Shown here in pieces: positions 8,067 to 17,636 of a stretch of 64,000 nt of DNA (the first letter of the stretch is position 1; each line of letters opens with the position of its first letter). The position numbers and the translations under genes are program-made. Origin of the DNA: Chitinophaga arvensicola (GTDB lineage Bacteria > Bacteroidota > Bacteroidia > Chitinophagales > Chitinophagaceae); NCBI RefSeq assembly GCF_900110835.1, contig NZ_FOJG01000002.1, positions 1,020,979 through 1,084,978 of the forward strand. Direction: 5' to 3'. Below the pieces are notes generated by a model. The model had not been told where the DNA came from. It saw only the letters and a list, made by a program, of their open reading frames with translations, and searched no databases.

Positions 8067-9482
8067 ATGTTTTCGAAAAATGATATTGTTTACCGGGTAT
8101 ATTCTTCTTTGCTAGACCGCCTCGAACTTGACTATGACGAGGGAGAGCATTGGCTGATTCACGGCACATCAAATCTTCAACATAATTGGGTTTTATATAT
8201 CTCAGTGAAAATTCCAATGGTCGCAGATATATTAAAACGGTTAATGCCAGTAATAAAGGGTTTTAACGTTCCTTTTCGGTTAATTAAAGACGATCAGCAC
8301 GCCTATGCCTTGAATACAGGTGAATTGGATTTCGATGATATTGGGAAATTTATTACAATTTATACCCAATCCACGGAACAGGCAGTAGAAATGGTAAAGG
8401 CAATTGAACCGTTAACCGAAGACTATTTAGGAGCAGAAGTACAAAACTCCCTTCGAATAAGTAAAAATATATACGGACATTGGGCAACTACGTCAATCGA
8501 GCAAATTGAACAGGAGAATACGACGTTATTATCACTTGAAGTGCCCACAAAAGCAAGCATACCTTTCATTATAAAAAGAAAATACAGCAAACCTAAAAAT
8601 AAAAAATGGTACGGCTGGCTGTATTTGAAGGACAAAGTATTACGCCCCGGCCCAAAAGGAGACGTATTCCTGGCTTATAGCCTGAAGGGATTAAAAATTA
8701 AAGAAGTGGTAATCAAAGAAGGAAGATTTAGTGTCTTTGAGGATTTTGCAGGGCGCGATATTAAAGATCGATTTATGTGGCAAAAAAAGGTTCTTTCTCA
8801 AATAGGTAGTCATGTACCTACTGCGAGATACCTGGACTATTTCACAGAAAAAGAAAATCATTATCTGGTTATTGAAAATTTAAAAGGAAAGCTATTACCA
8901 CATAAAGTAGCCGAATTGAAGGATGGAGTATCATGGATCTATCTTTCCACAATAATTAAGCTAAAAATCTTAGACTATTATATCCAAATTTTATCAATTG
9001 TTACTAAGCTACATGAACTTGGCTATATCCATAGAGATATCCAGGACCACAACTTTATAGTTAACTCAGAGGATAAAGTCAGTGTGATTGATTTCGAATT
9101 AAGCTTCAATCTGGAAACAAATGAGCCAGAAATACCTTTCCTATTGGGAACATTAGGTTACGTGGCGCCGGAGCAATCTAACTTAGACAGACCGACAGAA
9201 AAAGTCGACATGTACAGTTTAGGTGCATTGCTTGCGTATCTAATTGTGGGTGAACATCCCTCCACGCTAATTCCAAAGGAGTACCCGGAAGTCCTAGAAA
9301 AAATCAATAAGTATTCTGACTCGATACTTATCACTACGTTGATTCATAGACTATTAAACCCTGATCCTTCTATTCGTCCGAACATGCTTGCTTTGAAATC
9401 TGAAATAAAAAAGTATGTAGAGGATCTCAAGGACGGGAAAATCAAAACAGGTCAAATAAACGTTCATCCATATGAAAACTAA
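8067..9482 (+). CDS. LanKC-like lyase/kinase protein without cyclase domain
   Basis: A 471-residue protein resembling the first two domains of class III lanthipeptide synthetases. Residues about 25-180 match the LanKC N-terminal lyase-type domain, with a strand WVLYISVKIP, then GFNVPFRLI (65-73) and GKFITIY (93-99). Residues about 190-455 are a protein-kinase fold: glycine-rich GPKGDVFLA (195-203), VVIKEGR with Lys217, HRDIQDHN (322-329), IDFELS (341-346, DFE in place of DFG), and GYVAPEQ followed by the Asp of VDMYSLG. Family knowledge: the kinase phosphorylates Ser/Thr and the lyase eliminates phosphate to give dehydro-residues. The LanC cyclase, normally another 350-400 residues, is absent. 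The glutamate expected in helix C is not obvious. The gene overlaps the next one by 11 bp. Confidence 0.75.
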   Translation: MFSKNDIVYRVYSSLLDRLELDYDEGEHWLIHGTSNLQHNWVLYISVKIPMVADILKRLMPVIKGFNVPFRLIKDDQHAYALNTGELDFDDIGKFITIYTQSTEQAVEMVKAIEPLTEDYLGAEVQNSLRISKNIYGHWATTSIEQIEQENTTLLSLEVPTKASIPFIIKRKYSKPKNKKWYGWLYLKDKVLRPGPKGDVFLAYSLKGLKIKEVVIKEGRFSVFEDFAGRDIKDRFMWQKKVLSQIGSHVPTARYLDYFTEKENHYLVIENLKGKLLPHKVAELKDGVSWIYLSTIIKLKILDYYIQILSIVTKLHELGYIHRDIQDHNFIVNSEDKVSVIDFELSFNLETNEPEIPFLLGTLGYVAPEQSNLDRPTEKVDMYSLGALLAYLIVGEHPSTLIPKEYPEVLEKINKYSDSILITTLIHRLLNPDPSIRPNMLALKSEIKKYVEDLKDGKIKTGQINVHPYEN

Positions 9483-9945
9483 AAAAATTCTTCAGGAACT
9501 ATGCATTGCTATGCTAGTCATACTATTTGTATACACTGCCTCAATCAAACTAATGAAGTTTGAAGAACATAGTTTGGCAATGAAAGCCCAACCGTTATTA
9601 CCATGGCTCCAAAATTTCTTAATTTATGCAGTCCCCTTTTCTGAAATTATCGCTGTAATTCTTCTTGCCATTGCTAAATTAAGAAGAGTGGGATTATTTT
9701 TAACTACAGCGCTTTTAATAAGTTTTACCGGTTATGTAGTTTTAGTTAATCTGAATTACTATGGAAGAATTCCTTGTAGTTGCGGTGGAGTAATCAGTTC
9801 ATTTTCCTGGCAACAGCATCTGGTATTTAATATGTTTTTTGTGATCATCAGTGTAGTTGCTATATACCTGGATTATCAAATTGATAAAAACGATAATAAA
9901 AAGCAAAATCTCGGCTATTCAGGTGAACAAATATCTCTGCATTAA
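9472..9945 (+). CDS. MauE/DoxX-like redox membrane protein
   Basis: A 157-residue protein with four hydrophobic segments (about 10-28, 47-68, 75-93 and 117-135). It carries the motif RIPCSCGG (about 101-108) in the loop before the last helix. This matches the MauE type of methylamine-utilisation-related membrane proteins, where the CxC pair passes electrons for disulfide chemistry in the periplasm. It overlaps the LanKC-like gene by 11 bp, so the two are very likely co-translated. The Cys-pair peptides on both sides are natural candidate substrates. That pairing is inferred. Confidence 0.75.
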   Translation: MKTKKILQELCIAMLVILFVYTASIKLMKFEEHSLAMKAQPLLPWLQNFLIYAVPFSEIIAVILLAIAKLRRVGLFLTTALLISFTGYVVLVNLNYYGRIPCSCGGVISSFSWQQHLVFNMFFVIISVVAIYLDYQIDKNDNKKQNLGYSGEQISLH

Positions 9946-10186
9946 GCATATAATTTCCGGAGCTTTTAATTGCAGGATTCTTCACCGGACATGAATTCAA
10001 CGGAAGACATGTTAACTAAATTATATAAAAATCGAAATATTCAACTCATCACAATACAACAATAGACTCCCAAAACCCTCTTCGGTTATTGTTACCTGAG
10101 ACAAATAGGTATGTATCAAAATACCAGCAAAATTCTTAAGACGAATTCTTGTCAGGCAAATTATTAAATCTGCTAATACCAAAAAT

Positions 10187-10462
10187 ATGAACTACAAAAA
10201 ATTATTGCTTGTATTTATCTCCGCTTTCATTGGTTTATCATCCGCGATTGCATTAGAGAGTCGGGTAACTTTTACATACGTCCAGATTTCCCCTAATTAT
10301 TATATAAAGCTCCTTGGCGCATATAATCAATCCAAATGTACTTATAATGCGATATCGCCCTGCGAATACACAGTTGGAGTTGACCTGGGAATGACTGTAA
10401 CAAAAGCAACGCTTACAGCAGCTGGAGCAAGAGGATATGGAGGCAATAAACTATATATTTAA
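10187..10462 (+). CDS. short exported Cys-pair peptide (family member)
   Basis: A 91-residue protein with a clear signal peptide (about residues 1-22, ending SSAIA). The mature part has RVTFTYVQ, YYIKLLGAY, the Cys pair CTYNAISPC (C-x7-C), then VDLGMTVTKATLTAAGA and a C-terminal GGNKLYI. It is close to the peptide at 10619: the C-terminal half is nearly the same and the Cys spacing identical. The family resembles small secreted Bacteroidota proteins found with MauE genes. The function is unknown. Confidence 0.75.
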   Translation: MNYKKLLLVFISAFIGLSSAIALESRVTFTYVQISPNYYIKLLGAYNQSKCTYNAISPCEYTVGVDLGMTVTKATLTAAGARGYGGNKLYI

Positions 10463-10618
10463 CAATAACTTAAAAACTGCGAAAATATAATGGGTTAATA
10501 ATTTACCATTAACAAAGTTAATGGCTTCATATCAACTAAGTTATGAATTAATCCATTTCAAATTATACTTGCAAGTATCAAAAATTCAATTTCTCTTAAC
10601 CATTTAAAACACAAAAAA

Positions 10619-10894
10619 ATGAAAAGCGTAAAATTTGTTCTCGTGGCTGCTGCAGCCTTTGTTGGTTTATCATCTGCCATTGCTTCTACCAGTCGCGTAA
10701 CTTTCAGATACGTACAGACTGCCCCTAACGTATACCAAAAGTTAGCTGGCACTTATGTTTCAAGCAAATGTTCTCAAAATGCAAGTCTCCCTTGCAGTTA
10801 CACAACAACGATAGACCTTGGTAACAGTACTACCAAAGCTACCTTAACTGCTGCAGGTGCAACAGCAACCGGCGGTAACAAGCTGTATATCTAA
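10619..10894 (+). CDS. short exported Cys-pair peptide (family member)
   Basis: A 91-residue protein with a strong Sec signal (about residues 1-22, Ala-rich, ending SSAIA). The mature segment has RVTFRYVQ, YQKLAGTY, the Cys pair CSQNASLPC (C-x7-C), a Ser/Thr-dense run (TTTIDLGNSTTKATLTAAGA) and ends GGNKLYI. The high Ser/Thr content beside two cysteines would suit a dehydration substrate, but the Sec signal is unusual for a RiPP precursor. It is the last gene of the cluster and is followed by a perfect terminator hairpin 13 bp after its stop codon. Confidence 0.75.
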   Translation: MKSVKFVLVAAAAFVGLSSAIASTSRVTFRYVQTAPNVYQKLAGTYVSSKCSQNASLPCSYTTTIDLGNSTTKATLTAAGATATGGNKLYI

Positions 10895-10906
10895 TCATTC
10901 CAATAA

Positions 10907-10931
10907 CCTAGTGAGCAAATTGCTCACTAGG
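10907..10931 (+). terminator. terminator after peptide cluster
   Basis: Perfect inverted repeat CCTAGTGAGC / GCTCACTAGG with a 5-base loop, followed by TTT. It starts 13 bp after the stop of the last Cys-pair peptide and marks the end of the 7.1-10.9 kb transcript. The convergent thioredoxin gene ends at 11015, so it may also act in both directions. Confidence 0.8.
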
Positions 10932-11014
10932 TTTCCATTGATTTACCCAAACAATAATACCGGATTGGCAAATTGCATCGGAATATATTATTGTTATAAA
11001 ATCTTACTGGATAG

Positions 11015-12487
11015 CTAAGATTTGCTGAGTTCCAATTTTTTCAGTGATGAATTAAGTATATCAATAAACTTTTGAGTAAACCCTTCTCCGAAATTAGGAT
11101 ATGGCGGATTGCAATCCATTATCTTTCCCTCACTGTCAATAACCATTAAGAAAGGATAACCACTAATTGCATAGTATTTAACTATTTCATGGTCCTCTCC
11201 TTTTCCATTTGTATATAAGTTGATACTAACAGGATTGGTATAAATACCACTTCTCACAGAGCTTTTAAAAGTGCTCATTGTCTTATCTACGCTAATTGAA
11301 ATAAAAACAATATTGGAATCGCCTTTGAACCTTGGCACAACCTCATCCATTCCGGTAGCAAGATGCGCGCATCCCGTGCATCCCTTAAAGAAAAAGTCTA
11401 CTACTACTATTTTCCCTCGAAAATCTGACAATGAAAAAAAGTGACCTGTGGTATCCTGTAATCTGAACTCAAATGCCGGCATGCCAGCACCAAAAACAAT
11501 CTGGCTTCTAGTCAAAATATCTTTACTAAACGGATCTAAAATCACTTTCAGTGCTTTATCTCTATAAAAATCAGTGGTATCTCTAAACGGAACAAATCCT
11601 AAAATAGAACCAGCAAGAACCCTATCTTTCAATACACCAACATAATTATTAACGATGTTAGAATAAAGAGTTTCAAAATGGGCACCAGTTCCACTTTCAA
11701 ATCCACTTATTTCCGCCAGCAACATCTCCTTTTTTAATAAATAATCATAAAAGGAATAAGAAAACAAATCCACTTTATCAGGCATCTTTAGAAATCCACT
11801 TCTTAAAAAACTTTTCAAAAACTTAAAACATATTATCTTCTCATCATCAGAAGGACTCATCATTGCTGAATTTCTTATGAATGATATACGCATAAGCTCG
11901 ATCTCCCAAATCACATTGCGCTGAATTATATCAAAGTCATGACTATCAATTCTATTTTTAAACTGATTAAGTATCCGTAATAATTTACTTTTATATAGAT
12001 CATAATCCTCCATAATTATACCCAAATAAGCACTATCAATGTTGCCTTTCATATTAAATACCCGTGAAGTAAAATGAGTTTTCAATAGTTTAATCTGGCA
12101 ATTGTACCGAGCAGCCTGTGGCCCTTCAAAATTCACTATTCCATTCCGAAGAGTCATAATCACATCATCACCTTCCTTTACAAATATTGGATACCCATCA
12201 AAGTTATGCATATATATATTCGGCACATTAAACCTAAGATATCCTTCTCTTCCAGAAAAGTTGATAACACTAGTTTTATTAATAACCCCAATTTCTCCCC
12301 CCTTAGTTTCGGAAATAGGCCAGTTGCCCACAAGTGAAACTCTGTTAAAAAAGTCGATCTGAATAGGTTGTCCAACTATCGTTGAATCATAATTTCTAAT
12401 GCTAATTTGAATATCTTTTGCTGCAGATTCACCTACTGTAAATATGCAGGACAAAAAGAGAAAAAAATAAAGCCATATTGTCTTCAT
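11015..12487 (-). CDS. TlpA-family thiol:disulfide protein with long N-terminal domain
   Basis: A 490-residue exported protein with a signal peptide at about residues 1-23. Residues about 345-480 form a TlpA/AhpC-TSA thioredoxin fold: GAGMPAFEFRLQDTTG, the strand GKIVVVDFFFKGC, active site GCTGC (CxxC), and cis-Pro-type ISGYPFLMVID. The N-terminal 320 residues are an uncharacterised mainly beta/helical domain, as is common in Bacteroidota TlpA proteins next to SusC/SusD. It lies downstream of SusD on the same strand (about 210 bp away), and its 3' end faces the Cys-pair peptide cluster. Role: periplasmic reduction or isomerisation of disulfides; the target is unknown. Confidence 0.8.
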   Translation of the reverse strand: MKTIWLYFFLFLSCIFTVGESAAKDIQISIRNYDSTIVGQPIQIDFFNRVSLVGNWPISETKGGEIGVINKTSVINFSGREGYLRFNVPNIYMHNFDGYPIFVKEGDDVIMTLRNGIVNFEGPQAARYNCQIKLLKTHFTSRVFNMKGNIDSAYLGIIMEDYDLYKSKLLRILNQFKNRIDSHDFDIIQRNVIWEIELMRISFIRNSAMMSPSDDEKIICFKFLKSFLRSGFLKMPDKVDLFSYSFYDYLLKKEMLLAEISGFESGTGAHFETLYSNIVNNYVGVLKDRVLAGSILGFVPFRDTTDFYRDKALKVILDPFSKDILTRSQIVFGAGMPAFEFRLQDTTGHFFSLSDFRGKIVVVDFFFKGCTGCAHLATGMDEVVPRFKGDSNIVFISISVDKTMSTFKSSVRSGIYTNPVSINLYTNGKGEDHEIVKYYAISGYPFLMVIDSEGKIMDCNPPYPNFGEGFTQKFIDILNSSLKKLELSKS

Positions 12488-12695
12488 AATAAAAATTAGT
12501 TGTTAGGTTATCGTTTGTTTTGGGTATATGAATAAAATTGATCTGGCTCTCCGGATCGGCCCAAATATTGGCGAACTCCAGGAGGGGAACTCAGATATTT
12601 TCATCCACGCCCCTCCTAAGGGCATTGATGAGGGCAACAAAATATTTAAACCCTACAAGCGCTTTGTATGTGATCTTTTTGTGCTTATCAAATAT

Positions 12696-14078
12696 CTAGC
12701 GTAGATTCTGCTGTATATGGCTCAAAGAAATCTCATCATCTGGAATTGGCATAACATACCTTGGGTCGTTTGGTGCCAGCGTAAAAACGGTAGACCCAAT
12801 TACTCTTTTCAAAGTAATATTTGCTCCTTCCTTATTTAATCTCTTTATATCAGACCATCTTAATCCCCTCCAAATTAATTCCTTACGTCTTTCACTCACT
12901 ATGGCATTTAAAATTTCTGTTTTTGATGTACCTGTCATGGGTTTATACGTGCCAGTTTTATACCGGTTAATCAACAAAGAATTGAGTGTTGATTTTGCCG
13001 CGTCCAATGAACCAGCCCTTGCCTGCCCCTCTGCCTTTAATAAATAAACCTCATCCACAGCAAGGCCTGTAAACGGGTAGCCACCTATTCCGTTATACCC
13101 ACTTCTCATGGAATAATTTTCTTTATCAACGTTAAAAAAGATAGCTTTACGAAGATCATTTTGATCATACAGTCCTACCAAAGCAGTGTCAATTGTTGAA
13201 CTACCTGAATTCACTGTTACCGCCTGGTAAGTTGTATTGGTAATAGAATAATAAACCAATTCAGTATTATAATTTGTAAAAGGCTCGTATGCTTCCGGAT
13301 CAAGTGTATTATAATCGATTAAAGTACTATAAATTGATAGCGAACTATCAGCAGCCTGTAGAGATTTATCATAATTCCTCATATAATTATATACTCTTGC
13401 CAAGAGAGCAAAGCCTGCCGATCTTGAAGGCCTATTCAAATTTTTACTTGAAATTGCGATGGTAAATAATTTGATAGATGCTTCTAAATCAGAAATTATA
13501 CGATCGTACGTTTCCTGAACAGTGGCTCGTTTTTGTACATCATTTATATCAGCTGTAAGCTTTAGTGGAACTCCCAAATCACTACTAGCCGTTGCCTGAT
13601 CGTATGGTAACGCGAAAGCCTGAACCAGGTTAAAGTAATTATAACTTCTATTAAACAGTGCCCAGGCCTTAACGTAGGCACCTTTTTCACTTTCTTTTTC
13701 ACCATTACTTAATTTTTCCCATCCCTCCAATACAACATTGCTATAGAAAATGGCTTTATACGGAGCATTCCATTCTGGAATTTCCTTCTCACCACCATAA
13801 ATATCTTTATTCCATGTAAAGCAGTTTTTCTCTGTTTTCGAAAAAACAGCATCAAAACTTTCCTGTGTAGGGTAATAATATTCGTCCGCTGACATGATAC
13901 CTGACGCCGGTGTACAAAAACTAAAGACATCTTGATTGTCTAATAGTTGTGTCATATCATCTAAGGTTGATGGGATGACAATGTTGGTATTGGGTTTTTT
14001 ATCTAAAAAAGCACTTTTGGAACAGCAGCAACATACCAAAATAAAAAAGGTGGTGAGGAACATTTTTTGTATTAACAT
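12696..14078 (-). CDS. SusD/RagB-family nutrient-binding lipoprotein
   Basis: A 460-residue protein with a lipoprotein-type signal (Cys run at residues 16-19) followed by FLDKKPNT, the usual SusD start. It has an N-terminal SusD-like region with TPR-type helices (KAWALFNRSYNYFNLVQ, YDRIISDLEASIKLF) and the C-terminal RagB/SusD block VDEVYLLKAEGQARAG and ERRKELIWRGLRWSDIKRL. SusD proteins sit on the outer membrane over their SusC porin and capture the ligand. The gene begins 18 bp after the SusC stop, so they are one transcription unit. The substrate is not predictable; no polysaccharide-degrading enzyme is beside it. Confidence 0.9.
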   Translation of the reverse strand: MLIQKMFLTTFFILVCCCCSKSAFLDKKPNTNIVIPSTLDDMTQLLDNQDVFSFCTPASGIMSADEYYYPTQESFDAVFSKTEKNCFTWNKDIYGGEKEIPEWNAPYKAIFYSNVVLEGWEKLSNGEKESEKGAYVKAWALFNRSYNYFNLVQAFALPYDQATASSDLGVPLKLTADINDVQKRATVQETYDRIISDLEASIKLFTIAISSKNLNRPSRSAGFALLARVYNYMRNYDKSLQAADSSLSIYSTLIDYNTLDPEAYEPFTNYNTELVYYSITNTTYQAVTVNSGSSTIDTALVGLYDQNDLRKAIFFNVDKENYSMRSGYNGIGGYPFTGLAVDEVYLLKAEGQARAGSLDAAKSTLNSLLINRYKTGTYKPMTGTSKTEILNAIVSERRKELIWRGLRWSDIKRLNKEGANITLKRVIGSTVFTLAPNDPRYVMPIPDDEISLSHIQQNLR

Positions 14079-14096
14079 AAAGCCGGGATTTAAGAT

Positions 14097-17000
14097 TTAG
14101 AGATTGACATTTATTCCTACTGCATAACTTCTAGGGTTTGGAACCAAATAATTGGCATTACCAGTATAATCCGGATCTAAACCTAATCTATTCGCCCGCC
14201 AAATTATTCCTAAGTTGCTTACATATCCGTATATCCTTAAATTCGTGAAAGAATATTGTCCGTGGCGAAATTTAAAATTATATCCCGCCTGAATATCCTG
14301 TAATCTGATATGGTCACCTTTCTCCACTAAGACCTCCGAACCGCGATAAAACTGATCTTTCTGATTATCGATTGGCCATTTTAAAGCGGGTACTATCGTT
14401 GAATTCTCATCTCCAATTTTTTGCCAGCGCTTATCATAGTCAGCCTGTCTGAATATAGAACCAGAACTTGTAAACGAGCCTCTCCTAAAATAATATCCGA
14501 GTTTATATGAAATATTAAAAGACAGATCAATTCCTTTATATGAAAAGTTATTTCTTAAACTCCCAAATACCGTTGGTGTGCCAGTGCCCATATATTTAAG
14601 GTTTGACAGATCTGTAGAATTCAAAATTCCATTGTAGTCTTTAGTTACTTTACCATCAATGTATCCCTGAGGGTCGCCGGTAGTATCCAAGCCCGCTGAA
14701 GGGTAAGAAAAAATAGAAGAATATGGCCGTCCTACTAATGGATTGGAAAAGTTCTGAGTGACATAATAATCATTCACGCCAGTTTGAAGCTTATAGGAGG
14801 TAATTTTGTCTTTGACTACACTTAATAGAAAATTCGTAGTCCAAAGTAAGGCACCTTTGGTATTTATACTATTAAGCGTGAAATCTAATCCACGTGTAAG
14901 CATATCTGCAGTATTACCTGTAAACTGGATAACACCTGTTTGTGCAGCAATCGGACTGTTTCCTATTAAATTGAGACCTTTTTTAGAGTATAGCTCTACA
15001 CTACCAGAAATGCGGCTTGCACTGGATGCAAAATCGATTCCAATATTTATTACATGCACCTTCTCCCAGCTTAACTGAGGATTTGGAGCATTAATTATAG
15101 TTTGTTGAGGAGAATTATATATGTTCGTATAACCCATTGATTTAGCAGTAGTATACGCGGACAAATTTTTACTTAAATTACCATTATATCCATCGGTAAC
15201 CCGAATACGCAAATAAGGCAAAAAACTTACATGATAAAATGCTTCTTTACTAATATCCCAGGACAGCCCCAAAGAATATAATGGTATACCCTTTTGATTA
15301 GCTTTAACGCCAAACAAATTTGACTCATCACGACGCGCACTTGCGGAAAATGTATACTTATATTGATAAGAATAGGAGGCATTAGCATAATAAGATACAA
15401 ATCGGTCAGAGGATCCGTTTTGACCATAAAAATTAGGAATTCTATCACTCCCTCTTCCAATGGAATATGGAAAGATGGTAAAATAATCTACAGGCACACT
15501 GGTTGCGTTATCTGAATTATAACCATATAGTTGGTTTGTAATGCTAAAGGCATTATAATCTTTGACTTCAAAACCGCCTAAGGCATTCACTGCATGTTTT
15601 CCTGAAAAAATTTGGCTATAGTTCAATTGGGCCCTGCCAGTATTACTCTTATAATTCGTGTTCGTATTGGTTAATATCCCACCTAGAGGAATAGGATAAG
15701 TAATAATTCCTGTTGGATCAATCTGGCTAAATTGATTAATCAAAAGCCGGGTAGAATAAGTATTTTCATCATTCAACGTTGACTGGTTCACATTACCTTG
15801 TTGGTACTGATAATTTATTGCAAATGACACTACATTCTTATAAATCTTATAATTCAATCCAAGATTAATTCTATAGTCGGAAAGATCTGATTGGTTATTT
15901 TGGTTTAAACGTTCATCAAACGGATAGTAATTCCAATCCAGTAGTCCCTTATTACTTAATGCATCTTTACTGGCTTGTCGCCAGTCGCGAACTACAGGTA
16001 ATGCTTTTCCGGAAGCATCAACAAGCTTTTCATACGGGTTTAACGCTACATAATTATTTGAATTCCCTTCAGTTTTGCTTTTTGTAAACAAGATTTCACT
16101 CGAAAATTCCAATCGCTTTTCTAAAAATTGAAATGTATTCCGCGCATTCAAAGTGAAGCGGTTGTAATCGTTAGGTATCTGACTAGCAAGATTCTTATCA
16201 AAACCGCCAGAAATATAGTATTGGTTATTCTCTCCTCCTCCACTTACAGATAACGCATATTGTTGATTAATTGCCTTACGGAGGAAATACTTACTATAAT
16301 CGGATCTGTAATCAATATTGGATAACTGGTCCAGTTGGGCTTGAGCATCGGCATCACTAATTAAACCTTTTTTTCGTTTATCCAAAATATCTACAGCAGG
16401 TGACTGAACTGAATAAGGCGCAAAATTCAAAAACACATTATACTTTCCCTTATTAAAAAAAAACGTTTCCAATTCAATTGATTCCTTAGAACTCATCTGA
16501 GGTACAGCATAAATATCCGGTTTGTCAATGACATTGATATTTGTGTTAAAAGAAACCTTTGGCTTTTGGTTGCTCTTCCCCTTTTTTGAAGTCAATACAA
16601 TAACACCGTTAGCAGCACGAACGCCCCAAATACTCGCTGCAGCTGCATCCTTCAGAATCGTGACTGATTCAATATCGTTCGGATTAATGTTTTGCAGATC
16701 TCCTTCGTATGGGAAGTTGTCCAGAACAACAAGCGGTTGCGTGTTGGCAAAGAGGGTACTTCTACCGCGTATGCTGATGGTAGGGTCACCACCATTATTA
16801 GGATCACCCCCTATTTTGTTTGCTTGCTTATTAAAAATCAAACCACTGGTAACACCGTCCAGACGACTTAAAACATCTGTACTCACGCTGCGGTTTAGTA
16901 ATTTATTATCAACATACGCAAACGATCCCGTTGCTCTCTCCTTTGGCAACTTCTGATAACCTGTTGACACCACTTCCACCTCATTCAGGTCTTTCAAACC

Positions 17001-17597
17001 AGCAGACAATACAATATCCAGATTTGAGCGCCCCTCAACCGCAACTTCCTGCGGTTCAAAGCCGGTGAATGAAATTTGAAGTACTGAATGTACGGGCAGG
17101 TTAAATATTTTGAAAACACCAGAAACATCAGATGTGGTACCCAGTGGATAATCTTTAACCTTAACTGTTGCACCAGGCAAAGGCTGGCCTTTACTATCGG
17201 TTACTCTGCCAATGAAAGGTTTAAGGGTTGAATCGCTGCTGAGCACAACGTTGCCCAAAGCGTTTTTAGGTACAATTCTAATGGCTTTCTCATTCACATT
17301 TACATTCCATGAAACCCGTCGCTCATCGAGCAGCCGGTGCAGGACCTGATTAACGGGGGCCTTTGATACCCGAATGGTTTTTCGCTCGGCAGCATTCAGA
17401 ATATTATTGCTGTAAAAAAAGACAAGCCCTGTCTGTGCCTGGATCTCCGTCAGGATATCTCCCAATGGTACATTAGAAAAATTCAGGGTGACCAGCTTAT
17501 CATTATCGGCAGCTATTTTCTGAAAGCCGAAGGCTTGCTGTATTATTCCAATACAGAGTAGGGATGCAATAACATTGCGGAGTAAATGTCTATTCAT
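14097..17597 (-). CDS. SusC/RagA TonB-dependent receptor with STN signalling domain
   Basis: A 1166-residue outer-membrane transporter. After a signal peptide (1-24) come an STN (secretin/TonB short) domain at about 30-110 (FSNVPLGDILTEIQAQTGL), a carboxypeptidase-regulatory-like beta-sandwich at about 125-205, and a plug with VEVVSTGYQKLPKERATGSF and the SusC signature GVRAANGVIVLTSKKGK. The beta-barrel follows and ends GINVNL. The STN domain normally contacts a FecR anti-sigma factor, which fits the divergent sigma/FecR pair at 18.2-20.2 kb. Together with SusD it imports an unknown ligand at the expense of TonB energy. Confidence 0.92.
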   Translation of the reverse strand: MNRHLLRNVIASLLCIGIIQQAFGFQKIAADNDKLVTLNFSNVPLGDILTEIQAQTGLVFFYSNNILNAAERKTIRVSKAPVNQVLHRLLDERRVSWNVNVNEKAIRIVPKNALGNVVLSSDSTLKPFIGRVTDSKGQPLPGATVKVKDYPLGTTSDVSGVFKIFNLPVHSVLQISFTGFEPQEVAVEGRSNLDIVLSAGLKDLNEVEVVSTGYQKLPKERATGSFAYVDNKLLNRSVSTDVLSRLDGVTSGLIFNKQANKIGGDPNNGGDPTISIRGRSTLFANTQPLVVLDNFPYEGDLQNINPNDIESVTILKDAAAASIWGVRAANGVIVLTSKKGKSNQKPKVSFNTNINVIDKPDIYAVPQMSSKESIELETFFFNKGKYNVFLNFAPYSVQSPAVDILDKRKKGLISDADAQAQLDQLSNIDYRSDYSKYFLRKAINQQYALSVSGGGENNQYYISGGFDKNLASQIPNDYNRFTLNARNTFQFLEKRLEFSSEILFTKSKTEGNSNNYVALNPYEKLVDASGKALPVVRDWRQASKDALSNKGLLDWNYYPFDERLNQNNQSDLSDYRINLGLNYKIYKNVVSFAINYQYQQGNVNQSTLNDENTYSTRLLINQFSQIDPTGIITYPIPLGGILTNTNTNYKSNTGRAQLNYSQIFSGKHAVNALGGFEVKDYNAFSITNQLYGYNSDNATSVPVDYFTIFPYSIGRGSDRIPNFYGQNGSSDRFVSYYANASYSYQYKYTFSASARRDESNLFGVKANQKGIPLYSLGLSWDISKEAFYHVSFLPYLRIRVTDGYNGNLSKNLSAYTTAKSMGYTNIYNSPQQTIINAPNPQLSWEKVHVINIGIDFASSASRISGSVELYSKKGLNLIGNSPIAAQTGVIQFTGNTADMLTRGLDFTLNSINTKGALLWTTNFLLSVVKDKITSYKLQTGVNDYYVTQNFSNPLVGRPYSSIFSYPSAGLDTTGDPQGYIDGKVTKDYNGILNSTDLSNLKYMGTGTPTVFGSLRNNFSYKGIDLSFNISYKLGYYFRRGSFTSSGSIFRQADYDKRWQKIGDENSTIVPALKWPIDNQKDQFYRGSEVLVEKGDHIRLQDIQAGYNFKFRHGQYSFTNLRIYGYVSNLGIIWRANRLGLDPDYTGNANYLVPNPRSYAVGINVNL

Positions 17598-17614
17598 TTT
17601 AATAAGCAGGTGTC

Positions 17615-17636
17615 AAGTTTACAATAGCGTAAACTT
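17615..17636. promoter_or_regulatory. inverted repeat just upstream of SusC start
   Basis: Perfect inverted repeat AAGTTTAC - 6 bases - GTAAACTT, ending 18 bp before the SusC ATG. It could be an operator or a leader-RNA hairpin near the ribosome-binding region. Nothing in the sequence decides which. Confidence 0.4.
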
